DNA of 64,000 bases, from the NCBI GenBank assembly GCA_037179335.1, contig JAKZHN010000006.1:1612001-1676000 (forward strand). Direction: 5' to 3'. The notes under the pieces are model-generated. The model was given only the letters and a program-made list of their open reading frames with translations. It did no database searches and was not told the DNA's origin. This DNA is from Cyclaneusma minus (taxonomy: Eukaryota; Ascomycota; Leotiomycetes; Marthamycetales; Marthamycetaceae). A program made the translations under genes and the position numbers. Below are positions 12,281 through 23,243 of the stretch, piece by piece. Positions within the stretch are counted from its first letter, which is position 1; each line of letters opens with the position of its first letter.

Positions 12281-13759
12281 GATGGCATTATCTGGTGGGA
12301 AGACCACAGTATCTTGACCACGGAGCTCTTGAAGATGGTTGTCTCGACGCGTTTGTGGTCGTTGGAGCTTCAAGTTGGTTCAGCCTTGCGCTTTTTGGAA
12401 CTTAGCCTGTTGGTCCGTGCGCCCAGTTTCTGACCACAGCGGATCTACTAGTACTAGCAAAGCTTTTCTCAACTTCACTTCTAAGCCACTGCCTACAATC
12501 CACTCACCGGTTACAACTTAATTTGCAGATTAGTGGGGAGAGCTCCAATATGATCAAAACTACCACTTTCTGTGTGCGAGCATGGATCAACCACTTTGTA
12601 CTTGGAGAAACCTCGTCACCCCAGAACTTTCCGACACACTTTTTAAGAATCCGTTTTTCCTTCGATCATCTCTAATTACAATGACATTTCTGAAACCAAA
12701 TAACTGCCATCCGTTGCATATCGAACATCGAATTACTCCAAAACAACCACTGACAATGCGGTGAAGACTGCTGAGGAGCAAGAGCAATGAAATCCTCTAA
12801 ACGTGTGTTATGGCGGGGTGGTAGGAACGTTCCGTGACGAAGCTTGCCGGTGATCCTGTGTCCAGTAGGGCTAGCGCAGCATCGGTGCGGCCTTTGGTGT
12901 CCCAAATAAGCACTGCTACGAAGTTCCAACTGTATATAGTGCTTGGCATTCGGGTGATGGAGGTGGTAGCGGTGCTGGTCCCACCATGGCTCGATAATTT
13001 TGGGCCCCTTTCCCGAGTCCGGATGAAAACATCGTGCGTCCACAATAAGTCCGTTCGGGCCAAGAGCAACTTAAGGAGCAGTCGTTACGCTAGATGGAAA
13101 TATGTACTGTAAACTCAGGTAGCGATGTTTTGCTTCATAAAGCAGGGTGAGAATACTTTGGAAATCCTAAAGTCCAGGCCATTCAGCTGCTCAAAGAACT
13201 AGTGGTTATGATAGTATTGAGGTATTTTCCTGCAGCAGCAGCCCTTGTATAAAGGTCAGCAACAAGGCTCTGGCGCACGTGTAGAGAAATTTAGTAGGGC
13301 TGCGCATTTCAGCCACGGTGCTCCTGCGAATACTGTGTGTGGATGAAGTGTCAATGTACTGCACAAGAAGACATAGTGCATGATCGCTGCTAAACACGGG
13401 TGTAAGCTATACACCATAGCAGGGATTTCGCGGACCACAGTCTTAAAGTGGTTCAGAGCCTGGTCGAACTGCTTTGCTGGCGAAACGCCGTGCCTCTATC
13501 AATTATGCAAAGCAGCCCAACATGATATACTAGGGCTTGCGGATAAAATTAGGATCGTCTCACCGCAAATCACCGAACACCCGCCAGGCAGCAATTATGT
13601 ACTTTGCATATCTGCCTAGTTTTTCCAGTTCATAGATCTAGTGGGTAAGGAATGACCACAGGTACAACTTGATTCGGAATTTCTAGCGATTAGTGGTTGC
13701 CTTCAATATTTCCAAATCCAACCCGAAATGTTTGACGGGGGACACGCTTGAGCTGTTGG
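12281..13759. other. Intergenic stretch between NUP37 and the DUF6594 gene
   Basis: Mostly uninformative short frames. The 12281-12500 part is the upstream region of NUP37. A small degenerate aspartyl-protease-like frame is listed separately within it. Nothing else is recognised from 13070 to 13759. Confidence 0.45.
12797..13069 (-). pseudogene. Possible retropepsin-like (DTG) fragment
   Basis: A 90-codon frame contains ALLDTGSPASFVTE, which resembles the hydrophobic-D-T/S-G active-site loop of retroviral-type aspartyl proteases found in retrotransposons and in some small fungal proteins. The frame is too short for a full domain and the flanking sequence shows no RT or zinc-finger partner. 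It could be a fragment of an old retroelement outside the AT-rich blocks, or chance. Confidence 0.25.
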
Positions 13760-14827
13760 TTACACTTTGCCAGCAACACTTCCTACAAACAAGACTTGAA
13801 CACTTGCATATCTGTTAAACATTAGAGACATCCAGTGGATGATAGTGCTTGAAGCCGGACATGGACTTACGCTGCCGTAGCCGCGAAAATTTCGATTCTT
13901 CTCGCCCGGGTAGCAATAGTCAAGGCCAAGGAGAAAAAGAGCGTAGACACACATATAATACTGAGGCGTGCTTTCATATCTTCGACGAAATACAAGACGA
14001 TGATCGACATCAGCGGTGCAAGTGACGCCAAAGACGCACCCAAAATATTCGATACAAGCATAAGGTTCGCGTCGCTGTAGTAATATATGTTTCGGGGGGT
14101 AATACCGGCTTCTACCTCATTAGGCTGCGGCTTCTTGACGAGGTAAAAGACTATCAGCACATAGCAGCTGCATGGACTGAGAAATAGTACCAACCTTGAA
14201 AGGCTGCCAGACCCTGTCGAAAAGAGTGAAAGCCGGGCCCGCCAGGAAACGGGTGAACGAGTCATTCTCGGTGAGTCGGGATGGCATAATAGTTAGGTCG
14301 CCAGCATACTTGTCATCGTACACAGTGTCTCGTTCTGGACCCAAATCATCTCCTGAGAATGGGATCCCTCCGCCGACTTCCGGTCGGGCAATCCATTCCC
14401 GTAGTGTTGCCACGTCTCTCTTGCTAGGCGAAGCTCCTTCGAGCATGTTGGAATAGGCAGCAAGAGATGAATCTACTCGTCCCACGTCAGCATACTTTCT
14501 CAGACGCAACGATGTGGCGTGGAATAATAACGCACAGTACTCTTTGAGCTTCGCCCGGATTTCCATGGCTTTCGCCCATTGCTGGCTGTCGGGGCTCCCG
14601 GCAGGAGATGTACTCAACAAATACCAGTCGAAGTTGTAGAGCTCCCGCTCCCCTGCCTGCGCAGCGTCTTGGGCTTGAATAGCAGCAAATTCCAACTCAA
14701 GACGGTCGAGTTCCGCTTGCAAGTATAAAAGATCTCGAGCTTCAGCTGCTCGGAATCTACGGACGATGAGGTAGTTCTGGTCCACCATAAAGTCCGCCAA
14801 TTTCGAGTACCCATCGTTTTGCGCCAT
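13760..14827 (-). CDS. DUF6594 domain-containing membrane protein
   Basis: Three exons, 14827-14191, 14150-13871 and 13811-13760, give 322 residues in one frame. Introns are 40 and 59 bp, with GTAC...TAG and GTAAGT...CAG ends. The N-terminus (GYSKLADFM--, RRFRAAEARDLLYLQAELDRLE) is the hallmark of the fungal DUF6594 family. It is followed by an alpha-helical coiled region that mixes charged and leucine positions. The C-terminus has three predicted transmembrane helices (LMLVSNILGASLASLAPLMS, IICVSTLFFSLALTIA, and the last around AATAAYASVQVLFVGS), including the family signature ARRIEIFAATAA. Function is unknown. The family is greatly expanded in Pezizomycotina and often sits in variable regions, some near heterokaryon-incompatibility-like genes, but nothing here links it to that. 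Confidence 0.85.
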
Positions 14828-16085
14828 AGATGGTAGTCTTGCTGGGATGGATGATCAAATTGGTAACCAAAAGTGGGGCTCGGGGCGAACTTGCGAAAAC
14901 TTGGAGTTGGGAATTTGCTCTTCAATAGATTTTACAAGATATTATGGTGCTATTTATAATACTTTGCTATACAACGGATGTCAGCTACCTGTCCATCTCC
15001 ATGGAAGTTTGAGCGCCCCGATATATAGTTCGTTCAAACTTACAAGGATACAGACCTTTAAAGCAAGAACATACACTCCTAACGAAGAAGGACGAGGTTT
15101 GTAGATCGAAGTTTCTGTGCTGTATGCTGGTTGAGTCCAGCGGTTTCTGAACAAAGAACTTGTGGTTGTAGGGTTGGAAGATCCGTGGAAATAGATCTGG
15201 TTTTTCTGGGAGAGAGGTTGACCAGATTCTCGGGTGCTGGGGGACAAATATATAAGTACTCGGGCTAAAATAGACAGGAGGTAGCTTGTGGAAGCTGCAG
15301 TCGAGCTAGCCTGAGGCAACGACCAGCGTGGGAGGAAGCCTCGCTCGTGCGAGCGAAGACCAGTCAAAGAATATTGCGCGTCTCTCCAAGCCCCAAGGTC
15401 GCATTGCGCAGGTGTGTCAACGTGTCAAAACCAGAATCATCTCTGCTATCTAGGCAGACAGTCTCCCGTGTGGTATTCATAGTATCAAATAAACACCTCG
15501 GGTTCGTTGCTGAAATTTTGACCAGGTCTGTTGTGGTGTGACGAGTTTCCAGTAAGCTGCATCTTTTCGCCAACACACAAGTTCTTTTCAAATAACAGAG
15601 TGAGGCTGTAGTGAAACTGGGAAGCGACAAAATGGGGCGGGCGAAAGCCTTGCTGCGCCCCTCTAATCGTCGAATGACTGTCCTGTTGGCTGTCGCCAGG
15701 CAACAGCAGCCCGGTTAGTGATTAACATCTCAACTTGCGAAAAATCAAGTTTGATGACGCAGGGCCTTACCGATATGACTGACAAGTCATTCGGGAATCG
15801 AGATATGTATGTTTTGCCGAATCTGGATGTTGGAGCACCTGGGTAGTGCCAGAACCCCTGTAGACTACTAGCATAGCTATAAGTAGGTGGGCTTCGCCCA
15901 CCGGCTTCACCCACCTACCTTCATCAATCAAGTCATTTACTACCTACGTATCACTCCAACACTGGATTTCGTCTGTTCGACAGTTGTCGCCCTCATCACG
16001 ACTGGGAAACTGTTCCTCACGCGTCAAGAGATTTCCTCGAGCTTTATACAGCATTCTTACCGGCATTCGGTCCCTGAAAGCAGTC
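14828..16085. other. Intergenic stretch without a supported gene
   Basis: Short frames on both strands (such as 14981-15367 minus) show no recognised domain. The first 150 bases are the upstream region of the DUF6594 gene. A short phrase, ggtgggcttcgcccaccggc, at about 15886-15905 forms a small GC hairpin. Confidence 0.4.
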
Positions 16086-16960
16086 ATGGCAGAAATCAAG
16101 GTTGGTGTGGTATCAAGGGCAACCCTAGTGAAAAAGCTAACGATCTCTGTTTCAGGACACGCTGACATCTGTCACTGAGCTCGCGGTTACGGATCGTGAA
16201 TATAAGCCGCTCGATACATCCCAAACCGATGGCGGCATCCATCGCAGTGATAAGCTCCTGCCATCTGCAAGTCCGATGGGTTCTGAGCAAGAGACGGAGA
16301 TTCCGTGTGCATCTATTAAATCTGAAAAGACGATGTCCTCGCAAGAGGTCCCTGCGGATTGGTTATGGGAATGGGATGAAGAGAGGAAGAACTGAAAACA
16401 TTACGACACAGACTTGGGGTTTGGGTCTTGGGATCCAGATGTCGGTCAAATTCTGGTATTCGTGAGGGAATGGATGGGCTCACCGTCGGGGAATCCCACT
16501 ACTTCCACTGATGATGCCGACGATGACCATCATGACGATGAGGCAGGCTTCATAGCCTCAGGTAGCACACTCGTCCCTTACAGCTCTCCGCTGGATCTAT
16601 CTTACGGAGAAAAGGCTCAAAAAACCATCCACGACCAGATCTTTACCGAGGAGATCCGAGCTATTGCCAGCGATGCTAGTCGTTACAGAACTATGTCGAC
16701 TAAGGATCTTGAAGTCTTGACATCTACATTGCTGGCGATACGCAAGCAAGTGATGTTCCTTCGCACATCCGCTCCAATCATATGGGTTTAATGGCAAGAC
16801 TTAGCGCAGAGGAGGGTACCCAATTATGAAGAAGGTTCCGACGGTTATGTGAATGGGAGCAGGTTGTTGGGAACTGGACGTATTATGCTTCGGGTGAGAA
16901 GGATTCAGTTTGGTGTATGTCACCCTCATGATCTCTAATTTTTCCATTCAGTAACGTGGC
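16086..16960 (+). pseudogene. Unrecognised gene with in-frame stops (probable pseudogene)
   Basis: Exon 1 (16086-16100, MAEIK) joins exon 2 at 16156 across a 55-bp GT...GCTAAC...CAG intron. The frame then runs 79 codons with gene-like composition to a TGA at 16393-16395, in the context ERKN-stop-KHYDTDLGFG. The same frame continues open for another 131 codons (DPDVGQILVFVREWMGSPSG, an aspartate-rich stretch, then TIHDQIFTEEIRAIASDA) to a TAA at 16789. It stays plausible up to about 16915, where a second intron-like GTATGT...TTCAG lies. The simplest reading is a gene inactivated by a TGG-to-TGA change and perhaps CAA-to-TAA. Both are C-to-T type mutations like those in the adjacent AT-rich block. 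I do not recognise the protein. An alternative is two small genes, or an unrecognised intron removing the stop. Confidence 0.45.
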
Positions 16961-16989
16961 AAAATGCTTTTCAGAAAAAGCAGGGGTTG

Positions 16990-17760
16990 AAGTAAACAGA
17001 AGAGACACTATTGCTGGTTTCACCATTGCTCAAGTCATCAACCGTCGAGTCCGGAACTTAGACTCACAAGCTTTGAAGAGAATCTGGAATAGCTGCTTCA
17101 TGATGATTTCCAGTCAACGAGCAACTTCAATTTCAGAATCAGGAAATTGGCATTGTTTTCACTCTCAGATGACTGGTCTGGGGCCGTCAGCCCCGTGGTA
17201 GAAGACGTAGTACTCTTTGTCCCTGAGGAGAAGTTATTTGGGAGGAGACCACTCGCATCTTTTGTACCTGTAGAACTACTCTAGGCCGTATCACCACAGT
17301 TTAGCTTAGTGATGATCACTCAAACTCACACCATGTCGTCCGCGATGACTGCCGTCGGGGATTTTCTGTCACCACCGTTGGAGCAGTCGAACACGTATTT
17401 TACACATGCAAACTCAAAGCCGAGGCTCAAAGTCGTAGAGAATAGACGAGAGGCGTTTGTTCCAGGGTCGAGCAATCCAGGGAGTATGCATTCTTGGTTG
17501 AGTGGCCTTTGGCCATCATCGCCAGCTGTTGGAATCTCGTCCACGAAGAAGAAGTGACTGGGAAGATCTCGTGCTGTTTATAGCTGTGGGAGTACTCTAG
17601 GCCAGATATTTCGCTTAATCATTATTGCTCAATTTCAACTTGATATCCTTTTGTCGATATATGCTGCCGTCGGGGTTCGGTTACCGCTGCTGCTCAGGTC
17701 TTCAACCACCTAGTCCACATTTGAAGTTTCGTCAGCTTGATCATAAAGTCAAACAGCAAT
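16990..17760 (+). repeat. Left part of the ~340-bp tandem repeat array
   Basis: At least two units homologous to the array at 48.1-51.8 kb. Anchors are CATCTTTTGTACCTGTAGAA at about 17254 and GTGCTGTTTATAGCTGTGGG at about 17570. Around them lie the shared phrases CTGGGAAGATCTCGTG, GTACTCTAGGCC and CGCTTAATCATTATTGCTC. The unit near 17567 is almost the same as the first unit on the far side (48297). The short frame at 17309-17557 lies inside a unit and is not conserved between units, so it is not called as coding. A possible third, more degenerate unit begins near 16990. Confidence 0.75.
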
Positions 17761-17878
17761 GACACACTTATAGGAATAGATGAGCAATATCGATTTTAGG
17801 GTAACAGGGTTGAACACAAAGGCTTTTGGATTTTTTGATGACTAGTCTTCCACCATCATCATGAGGAGCCCTGTTCCG

Positions 17879-17956
17879 TGCAATTTGCCAATTTGGCCCA
17901 TTTACAAATAGCACGCCATTTATAAACAAAATAGACCATTTGCAAATGGGCCAGCC
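17879..17956 (+). repeat. Left member of inverted pair at the edges of the AT-rich block
   Basis: TGCAATTTGCCAATTTGGCC followed by ATTTACAAATAGCACGCC and ATTTGCAAATGGGCCAGCC. The reverse complement of 47803-47900 gives the same order of phrases. The unit is itself an imperfect hairpin (GGCCCATTTACAAAT against ATTTGCAAATGGGCC). It marks the left edge of the AT-rich block. Confidence 0.6.
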
Positions 17957-18070
17957 TATAATTAATTTCAAATTTCAAATTTTTAAAAAACCTTTAAATA
18001 GTGGTTTAAAAAGCTAAGGTTGGCCAACCCGGCTATATTATATAAAATAGAAGTGTTCCGGAAAAGCCCC

Positions 18071-18168
18071 TGGGTCCCCGGGGAGTTGAACCCCGGACCT
18101 CTAGCTTGCTAGCTTTGTCTAGAGGCTACCCTTCTAGGGTGGCGGCCGCTACCGCCACACTAAAAGGA
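18071..18168 (-). pseudogene. tRNA-Ser-like remnant (class II shape, anticodon position AGA)
   Basis: Read on the minus strand, the sequence has a D-arm-like hairpin (GGCGG...CCGCC). An anticodon-arm-like segment follows with loop CTAGAAG, placing AGA at positions 34-36. Next comes a long variable arm with a perfect CCTCTAG...CTAGAGG stem, then a T-arm (CGGGG-TTCAACT-CCCCG). The B box GGTTCAACTCC differs from consensus by one base, and an A-box-like TGGCGGTAGCGG is present. The 3' acceptor strand GGGACCC has no pairing partner at the 5' end, so this is not a functional tRNA. It is either a tRNA-derived SINE head or a pseudogene. Its high GC amid RIP-like DNA is notable. Confidence 0.55.
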
Positions 18169-18218
18169 CTAATATATCAAGACTGCCATTTAATATACTA
18201 ATATACTCTATATGGAAC

Positions 18219-18268
18219 ACGTGGCTGGCAGCAGCCACGTAACAGGCTTATTACGGCCAGTGCCGTAA
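18219..18268. repeat. Two adjacent perfect hairpins, LTR-end-like
   Basis: ACGTGGCTG-GCAG-CAGCCACGT (18219-18240) and TTACGGC-CAGT-GCCGTAA (18251-18268). On the minus strand the latter begins TGTTACGGCACTGG, and TGTTACG is a common start of fungal Copia LTRs. It could be a solo LTR fragment running into the tRNA-like sequence. No second LTR copy or target-site duplication was found. Confidence 0.4.
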
Positions 18269-18602
18269 CAAGAAGCTTGGGCCCTTGTCCGGCCTTTTTA
18301 ATTAAGTAATTCCCGCTTTTTAAATATAAAGCTATTATAAGCCTTGGCAATATTAAAGAATATCCACTATCTCGTTAGCATTAAAACCACCACGTCGTCG
18401 GCGCCCTATAATATTGTTATTACCGCTTTTTATTATAGCCTTTACTTAATACCATAGCACTATCATAGTTATTTTTGGAATTTTTAAAGTTAAATATTTT
18501 TACCGCAATTAATTATTATTTAACATACCAATAATGCTTGCAAATTTTTTAAATTAATTGGCGGGCAAAAAAAAGCAGAAAATTAATTATATTTATAGGT
18601 GG

Positions 18603-18770
18603 TTTTATATTAAAACATTAGCTGGCGGTCGGTTATATGCAAAATGCATAAAGCTCTCGGCTAGCCAGCTAGCCAAAAGCCGCATAAATAAAATTTCTAA
18701 AAAACCGCTATTTTTTTTTCAGCAATACTTTTTATAAACCGCCAGCTATTTTTATTTTTATTTAAATTAA
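18603..18770 (+). repeat. Repeat family W, less mutated copy
   Basis: GCTGGCGGTCGGTTATATGC and GGCTAGCCAGCTAGCCAAAA are matched position by position at 47288-47440, as ATTAACGGTTAATTATATAT and AATTAGCCAATTAGCCAAAA. Every difference in this core is C-to-T or G-to-A. The pair therefore documents the mutation process directly. Element type is unknown. Confidence 0.65.
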
Positions 18771-20432
18771 TTTTCTTTTTAATTTTAATGCAATATTAGA
18801 AGCAATATTAATAGCCTTTAAAAAAGCCTTTATATATTATTTTTATATAGCTTCCTAATATTTTGCGGCAATGAAAAAATTGCAAAAATTGTAAAAATAT
18901 TTATAAAAATATTATAAAAAATAGCATATATAATAATGCCGCTAATAATATTAGCCGCAAATTTCCGGTTGTTGAAAATTTAAATGGCTTTAATTTTAAA
19001 TAAATTTAAATTTGCCTACACCGTTAAAAAGCCAATTAATACCGGCGCTTTATAAAAGCTGCCTATAAAATTGCTATAATTTTTAATGCCGTTTAAATTT
19101 GCGCAGCTAAAATTGCTATAAAAGCCATCATAAAAATTGCTATTAATATTGCAAATTTTTAAATTAACAATAATTATAATAACTTTTTTTTAAAAATAAT
19201 AAAAATAATAAAAATAATAAGCGTTTTTTTCGGCCAAAGTTTTTAAATTGGTTTTTCATTTTTTTAATATTTCGCATAAATAGCTTTTTTAAATTGCCAA
19301 TTGCATTTTTTATTTATTTTTTATTTTTTATTTTTTAAATAAAAATTTTAATATTAATACTATTAATATTTTAATTTCGTTTTTTAATAATAAATTTCGC
19401 CAAACTATATTAATTAGCAAAATTTTAGCTTTTAATAATAATTATAAAATTTAAATATTCACTATTTATTATCTTCATTATATATTATAATTAAGCCGCT
19501 AATTATTTTAATTTTACTATAAAATTATTAAGCTAATTGCTATTTATTAATAAAAAAATACTAGTTCTTTTTATTATTTAAGCCATTAATTTATAATAAT
19601 TCTAAATTTTCTAATTTTAAAAGCTAGAAATCTTTTAATTAAATTATTTATAAATTTCATATTTTAAAAAATGGCTAATTGATTTAAGTAATTTTATATT
19701 TACCAATCCCGCTTTTCGTTAAAAATATAATATCAATTTAAATAATAATTTTATTATTTATTGAATATATAATAATAAAGGCTATAATTAGAAAAAATGT
19801 AAGCGCTAATATAAATATTTAATTTGCGGCAAAAAACATTCTTAAAAAATTACACCAAATTTAAATAAAACGCTTACTATTTTAATATTGGCAGATTTAA
19901 ATTTTAATTTTCATTTATTAAATAAATTAAATTTGTTAAATAGCTATTAAGTTTTCCAGCCTATTTCCAATTTAGTTATTTATTCCCTTTTTTTTATATT
20001 AATTTTCAATTTTTAAAAACTTTTCAATTTTTTTATATTAATTTCCAATTATTAAATCCCTTATTTAATGTTATTTATACTAATTTCCAATTGCCTATTA
20101 ATATTTAATTTCAATTTTCCTTTACAAAAATAAGCATTTTTTAAATTCCTTTTATTTTATTGCTATATTCCAGTTTTTTTTTTAATTTAATAACAAGCTA
20201 TAATTTAAAATATTTACCAATTTTACCTTAACGGAATAGGGGGGTTTTAAAATACCGTATACGTACCGTATACGTACCGTAAAGCATAGTATTATAACGG
20301 TATAATTTTTATTATAGTATTTATACGGTATTTATACGGTATTTTTATATTATGTAATATTATTAATATTATTAATGCCGTATTATTAAATGATATAGTA
20401 TTAATATAGTATTTTTATATAATATAAATAAG

Positions 20433-20573
20433 TTAATTAATAAATTAATAAATTAATAAATTAATAAATTAATAAATTAATAAATTAATAAATTAATAAA
20501 TTAATAAATTAATAAATTAATAAATTAATAAATTAATAAATTAATAAATTAATAAATTAATAAATTAATAAAT
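20433..20573. repeat. (TTAATAAA)n satellite, about 17 copies
   Basis: Uninterrupted 8-bp period over about 140 bases, followed by a second short array of AAGGAAATAAG-type words to about 20630. It lies inside the TIR element at 20226-20957. Confidence 0.9.
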
Positions 20574-20742
20574 AAGGAAATAAGAAAACAAGGAAATAAG
20601 AAAATAAGGAAATAAGAAAATAAGGAAAAATAAATAAGCAAATCAATAAATAAAGTATTTAAATATTAAAAAAATTAAAAGTAAAAAAAATTTAATAAAG
20701 CTTTAATTAAAACCAATAATAATTAAAAATAAAATATTATAA

Positions 20743-20786
20743 TAGCTTAGTGGTTTAAAAAAAACAATAGTATTGGGTTCGAATCC
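20743..20786 (+). promoter_or_regulatory. RNA polymerase III A box and B box (tRNA/SINE-like)
   Basis: TAGCTTAGTGG at 20743-20753 matches the A-box consensus and GGTTCGAATCC at 20776-20786 matches the B-box consensus exactly. The two boxes are 33 bases apart start to start, about 11 fewer than in a standard tRNA, so the anticodon region is contracted. No terminating T run follows closely (20803 has TTTTTGC). It looks like a tRNA-derived SINE or tRNA relic embedded in the TIR element. Confidence 0.6.
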
Positions 20787-21117
20787 TAGTAAAGACGGTT
20801 GATTTTTGCAATTTTAGTTAAAAAATCCGTACCGTATTAAATAATCGTACCGTATAGAAAAGCCTTACCGAATCGAGACGGTATATTCGATTATACGGTA
20901 CGGTAGTATTATTACGGTAGCTATACGGTATTTTAAAAACCACCTATTCCGTTAAGGTATTTATTTATCAATTCTTTTTTTTTAAAAAAAAAGCTTAAAT
21001 TTTTTTTACCGCTATTTTAATTTATCTTTATAGCTTTTATTAAATATTTTATATTATAAATATTTTTTTAGCTATACCGGCCTATAATATAGGTTAATAA
21101 AGCACGCGTTTCTATTA

Positions 21118-21205
21118 AAAATTAGCAGCGCAGCCGAAAACAAAGGGAAATTCCCGGGGGCCAGCCTCCGGACCCCCGTGGTCGCTGCGTAACGGTACCT
21201 ATATT
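21118..21205. other. GC-rich islet with hairpin
   Basis: Contains CGGGGG (21155-21160) paired with CCCCCG (21173-21178), and an outer GCAGCG...CGCTGC pairing. The phrase TTAGCAGCGCAGCCGAA is found inverted near 34470-34487, so this islet belongs to a dispersed repeat. No coding signal. Confidence 0.5.
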
Positions 21206-21211
21206 TATAAA

Positions 21212-21585
21212 AATGCTAAAAATGCTGCTAAAAATCGGCTTAAAATCTGCTTGAAATGCTGCTAAAACCTGTTTAAAATACTATTAAAAATCTGCTAAAA
21301 ATACTGCTAGAAATCGTCTTAAAACCTATTTAAAATACTGTTAAAACCTGCTTGAAATACTGCTAAATGGAATCTATTTAAAATACTGCTAAACACCTGC
21401 TAAAAACCTGTTTAAAATACTGCTAAAACCTGCTTGAAATGCTGTTAAAATCTGCTTAAAATACTGCTAAAAACCTGTTTAAAATATTGCTAGAAACCTG
21501 TTAGAAACCTATTAAAAACCTGCTAGAAATCCTGCTAAAAACCTATTTAAAATACTGCTAGAAACCTGCTTGAAATCTATTTATA
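21212..21585. repeat. Minisatellite of ~14-15-bp CTGCTTAAAATA/CTGCTAAAAC words
   Basis: About 25 degenerate repeats alternating CTGCTAAAA(A/-)CCTG and TTTAAAATACTG or TTGAAATACTG. Several pairs make a higher-order period near 29 bp. No coding potential. Confidence 0.8.
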
Positions 21586-22189
21586 TTAATTAGGAATAAT
21601 AGGGGCAATATTGCTTTTTTTATAAATTTAAATTAAATAACATTCCGGAAACTATTAAATAATATAATTAATAAAACTTTAATATTTTAGTTTTATTAAT
21701 AAGTTCAAGCGCTATTCGGGTTAAATTAAAGCATTTTTTATAAATCGTTATATATTAAGCAAATTCTTTTTAAATACTATTTATAAATTATTATATATTA
21801 TAGCAATTATTTAGGCCAAGCTCGATAAAAAGCAGTAAAAAGTAATTTATATAATTTGAATATAGCAATAAATAAGGCTTTATAATCCCCGCTTATATAA
21901 ATAGCTTTAATTATTCTTAAAAAAACAATTTTATTTCCTTTTTAAATTAAATTCTCGATTTTAAAATAAAATTTCGTCCAACGCCATTTTATTTAACGCC
22001 ATTTTAGCAAAGGGGGGGATTTGAAAAAACCCGCCAAGCATGGTTTTAAATTTAATAAACCAATTAAAATTTTAAAAACAAGTAAATTTTTTTATAAATG
22101 ATTGGCAAACTCCAATAATAATTAATAAGCGATTGGTATTATTTTAAATCGTTATTTAAATTATAGCAATTTATAAAATTTAATTCAAT

Positions 22190-22760
22190 TTCAGCTTTAG
22201 CTTTAATTTCCAGCCTTTAGCCTCCAGCTCCAGCTCCAATACCACCACCACCACCTACCAGCCTCCAGCCTTTAGCCTCCAGCTCCAGCTCCAATACCAC
22301 CACCACCACCACCAGCTCCAGCTTCAGCTCCAATTTTATTTCCAGCTCTAATTGCTTTATAATATTTAGCAAGTTTATTTCCAGCCCTGCAGCTTTTTTG
22401 CGCGCGTTATAACGCATATTAATTCTTATATATAATTTGTTTATATTATTACCTTTATTTGTGCTATAACGTATATTAGGCTGCTCACTCGAACCTTAAT
22501 ATATATACGCTAAAGCGGCTAGCTAAAGCTAAAGCTAAAATTAAATCTGGAGCTAAAATTAAAGCTAAAGGCTAAAGGCTAAAGCTGGAGTTAAAGCTGG
22601 ATATTTAAAGGCTGGAAGCTAAAGGCTGCTAAAATTGGAGCTAAATATTTAAAGCTAGAGCTGGATATTTAAAGGCTAAAGGCTGAAACTAAAATTAAAT
22701 ATTTGAAGCTAAAGCTAAATGTTTAAAGCTAAAGCTGGATATTTGAAGCTGGAATATTTA
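22190..22760 (+). repeat. GGAGCT-module repeat, copy 1
   Basis: Left arm of CCAGCTCCAGCTCC, CCTCCAGC and ACCACCACC words (22196-22395). The core at 22462-22515 contains TATATTAGGCTGCTC and CCTTAATATATATACGCTAA. The right arm has complementary GGAGCTAAAG and GCTGGATATTTAAAG words (22516-22760). The core and both arms recur at 37490-37815 (same orientation) and 36366-36545 (inverted). The apparent frame at 22217-22417 is low-complexity repeat, not a gene. Confidence 0.7.
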
Positions 22761-23217
22761 AATACCTATTTTTTAAGTTAGAAACCCATTGGCAAATGGT
22801 AAAAAAACTAGAAAAACCGTTCCGAGTTTCCAAATTTGAAAACGGTTCAAAATTTTAAAAAACCGTGCGTGCACCGTTTTTATTTAAAAACCGTTAATTA
22901 AAATTCTAAATGATTGGCAAATAGTATGCAAACTATTTATAACTAGTTTTTTTATATTCCCCCGCCCCGCTAAGGTATCTTTGCTATTATTATATTAAAG
23001 CGCCTTTATAGGCTTTATAATTATTTAAAATAATAAAGATTTTCAGGCTATTAATAATAAAAATACAAAAGCATTATAAAATAATTAAAGTTTTTTATTT
23101 TATATAAATTTAAAAGCAAAATAAATAATTATATAGTATTAACTATAAACACGTAATATTAAAATAAGTATTTAAATTTAAATATTCACAATTACGGATA
23201 TTATAGAAGCTATAGTA

Positions 23218-23243
23218 TAAATAAATAAATAAATAAATAAATA
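23218..23243. repeat. (AAAT)n microsatellite
   Basis: Six to seven uninterrupted AAAT/ATAA units just upstream of the Gypsy element. Confidence 0.9.

Larger units (their letters stand above)
20226..20957. mobile_element. TIR element with TA target site, carrying pol III boxes and satellite
   Basis: Left end CCTTAACGGAATAGGGGGGT continues with TTTAAAATACCGT. The reverse complement of the right end reads CCTTAACGGAATAGGTGGTT and then the same TTTAAAATACCGT, so the ~34-bp terminal inverted repeats differ at two positions. Both ends abut TA (20224-20225, 20958-20959), as in Tc1/mariner insertions. Multiple TACCGT/ACGGTA words repeat just inside each end, as in subterminal transposase-binding repeats. 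The interior holds an 8-bp satellite (20433-20573), an AAGGAAATAAG purine array and a tRNA-like A box/B box pair. There is no transposase, so it would be a non-autonomous element. Confidence 0.75.

Noticed and set aside
22217..22417. 66-codon minus-strand frame rich in Leu/Glu/Val
   Set aside because: It is the translation of GGAGCT and GGTGGT repeats in the repeat module, with no coding evidence.
22003..22978. TIR element bounded by TTAGCAAAGGGGGGG and its inverse
   Set aside because: Ends match only loosely (about 20 of 28 bases) and no target-site duplication is present.
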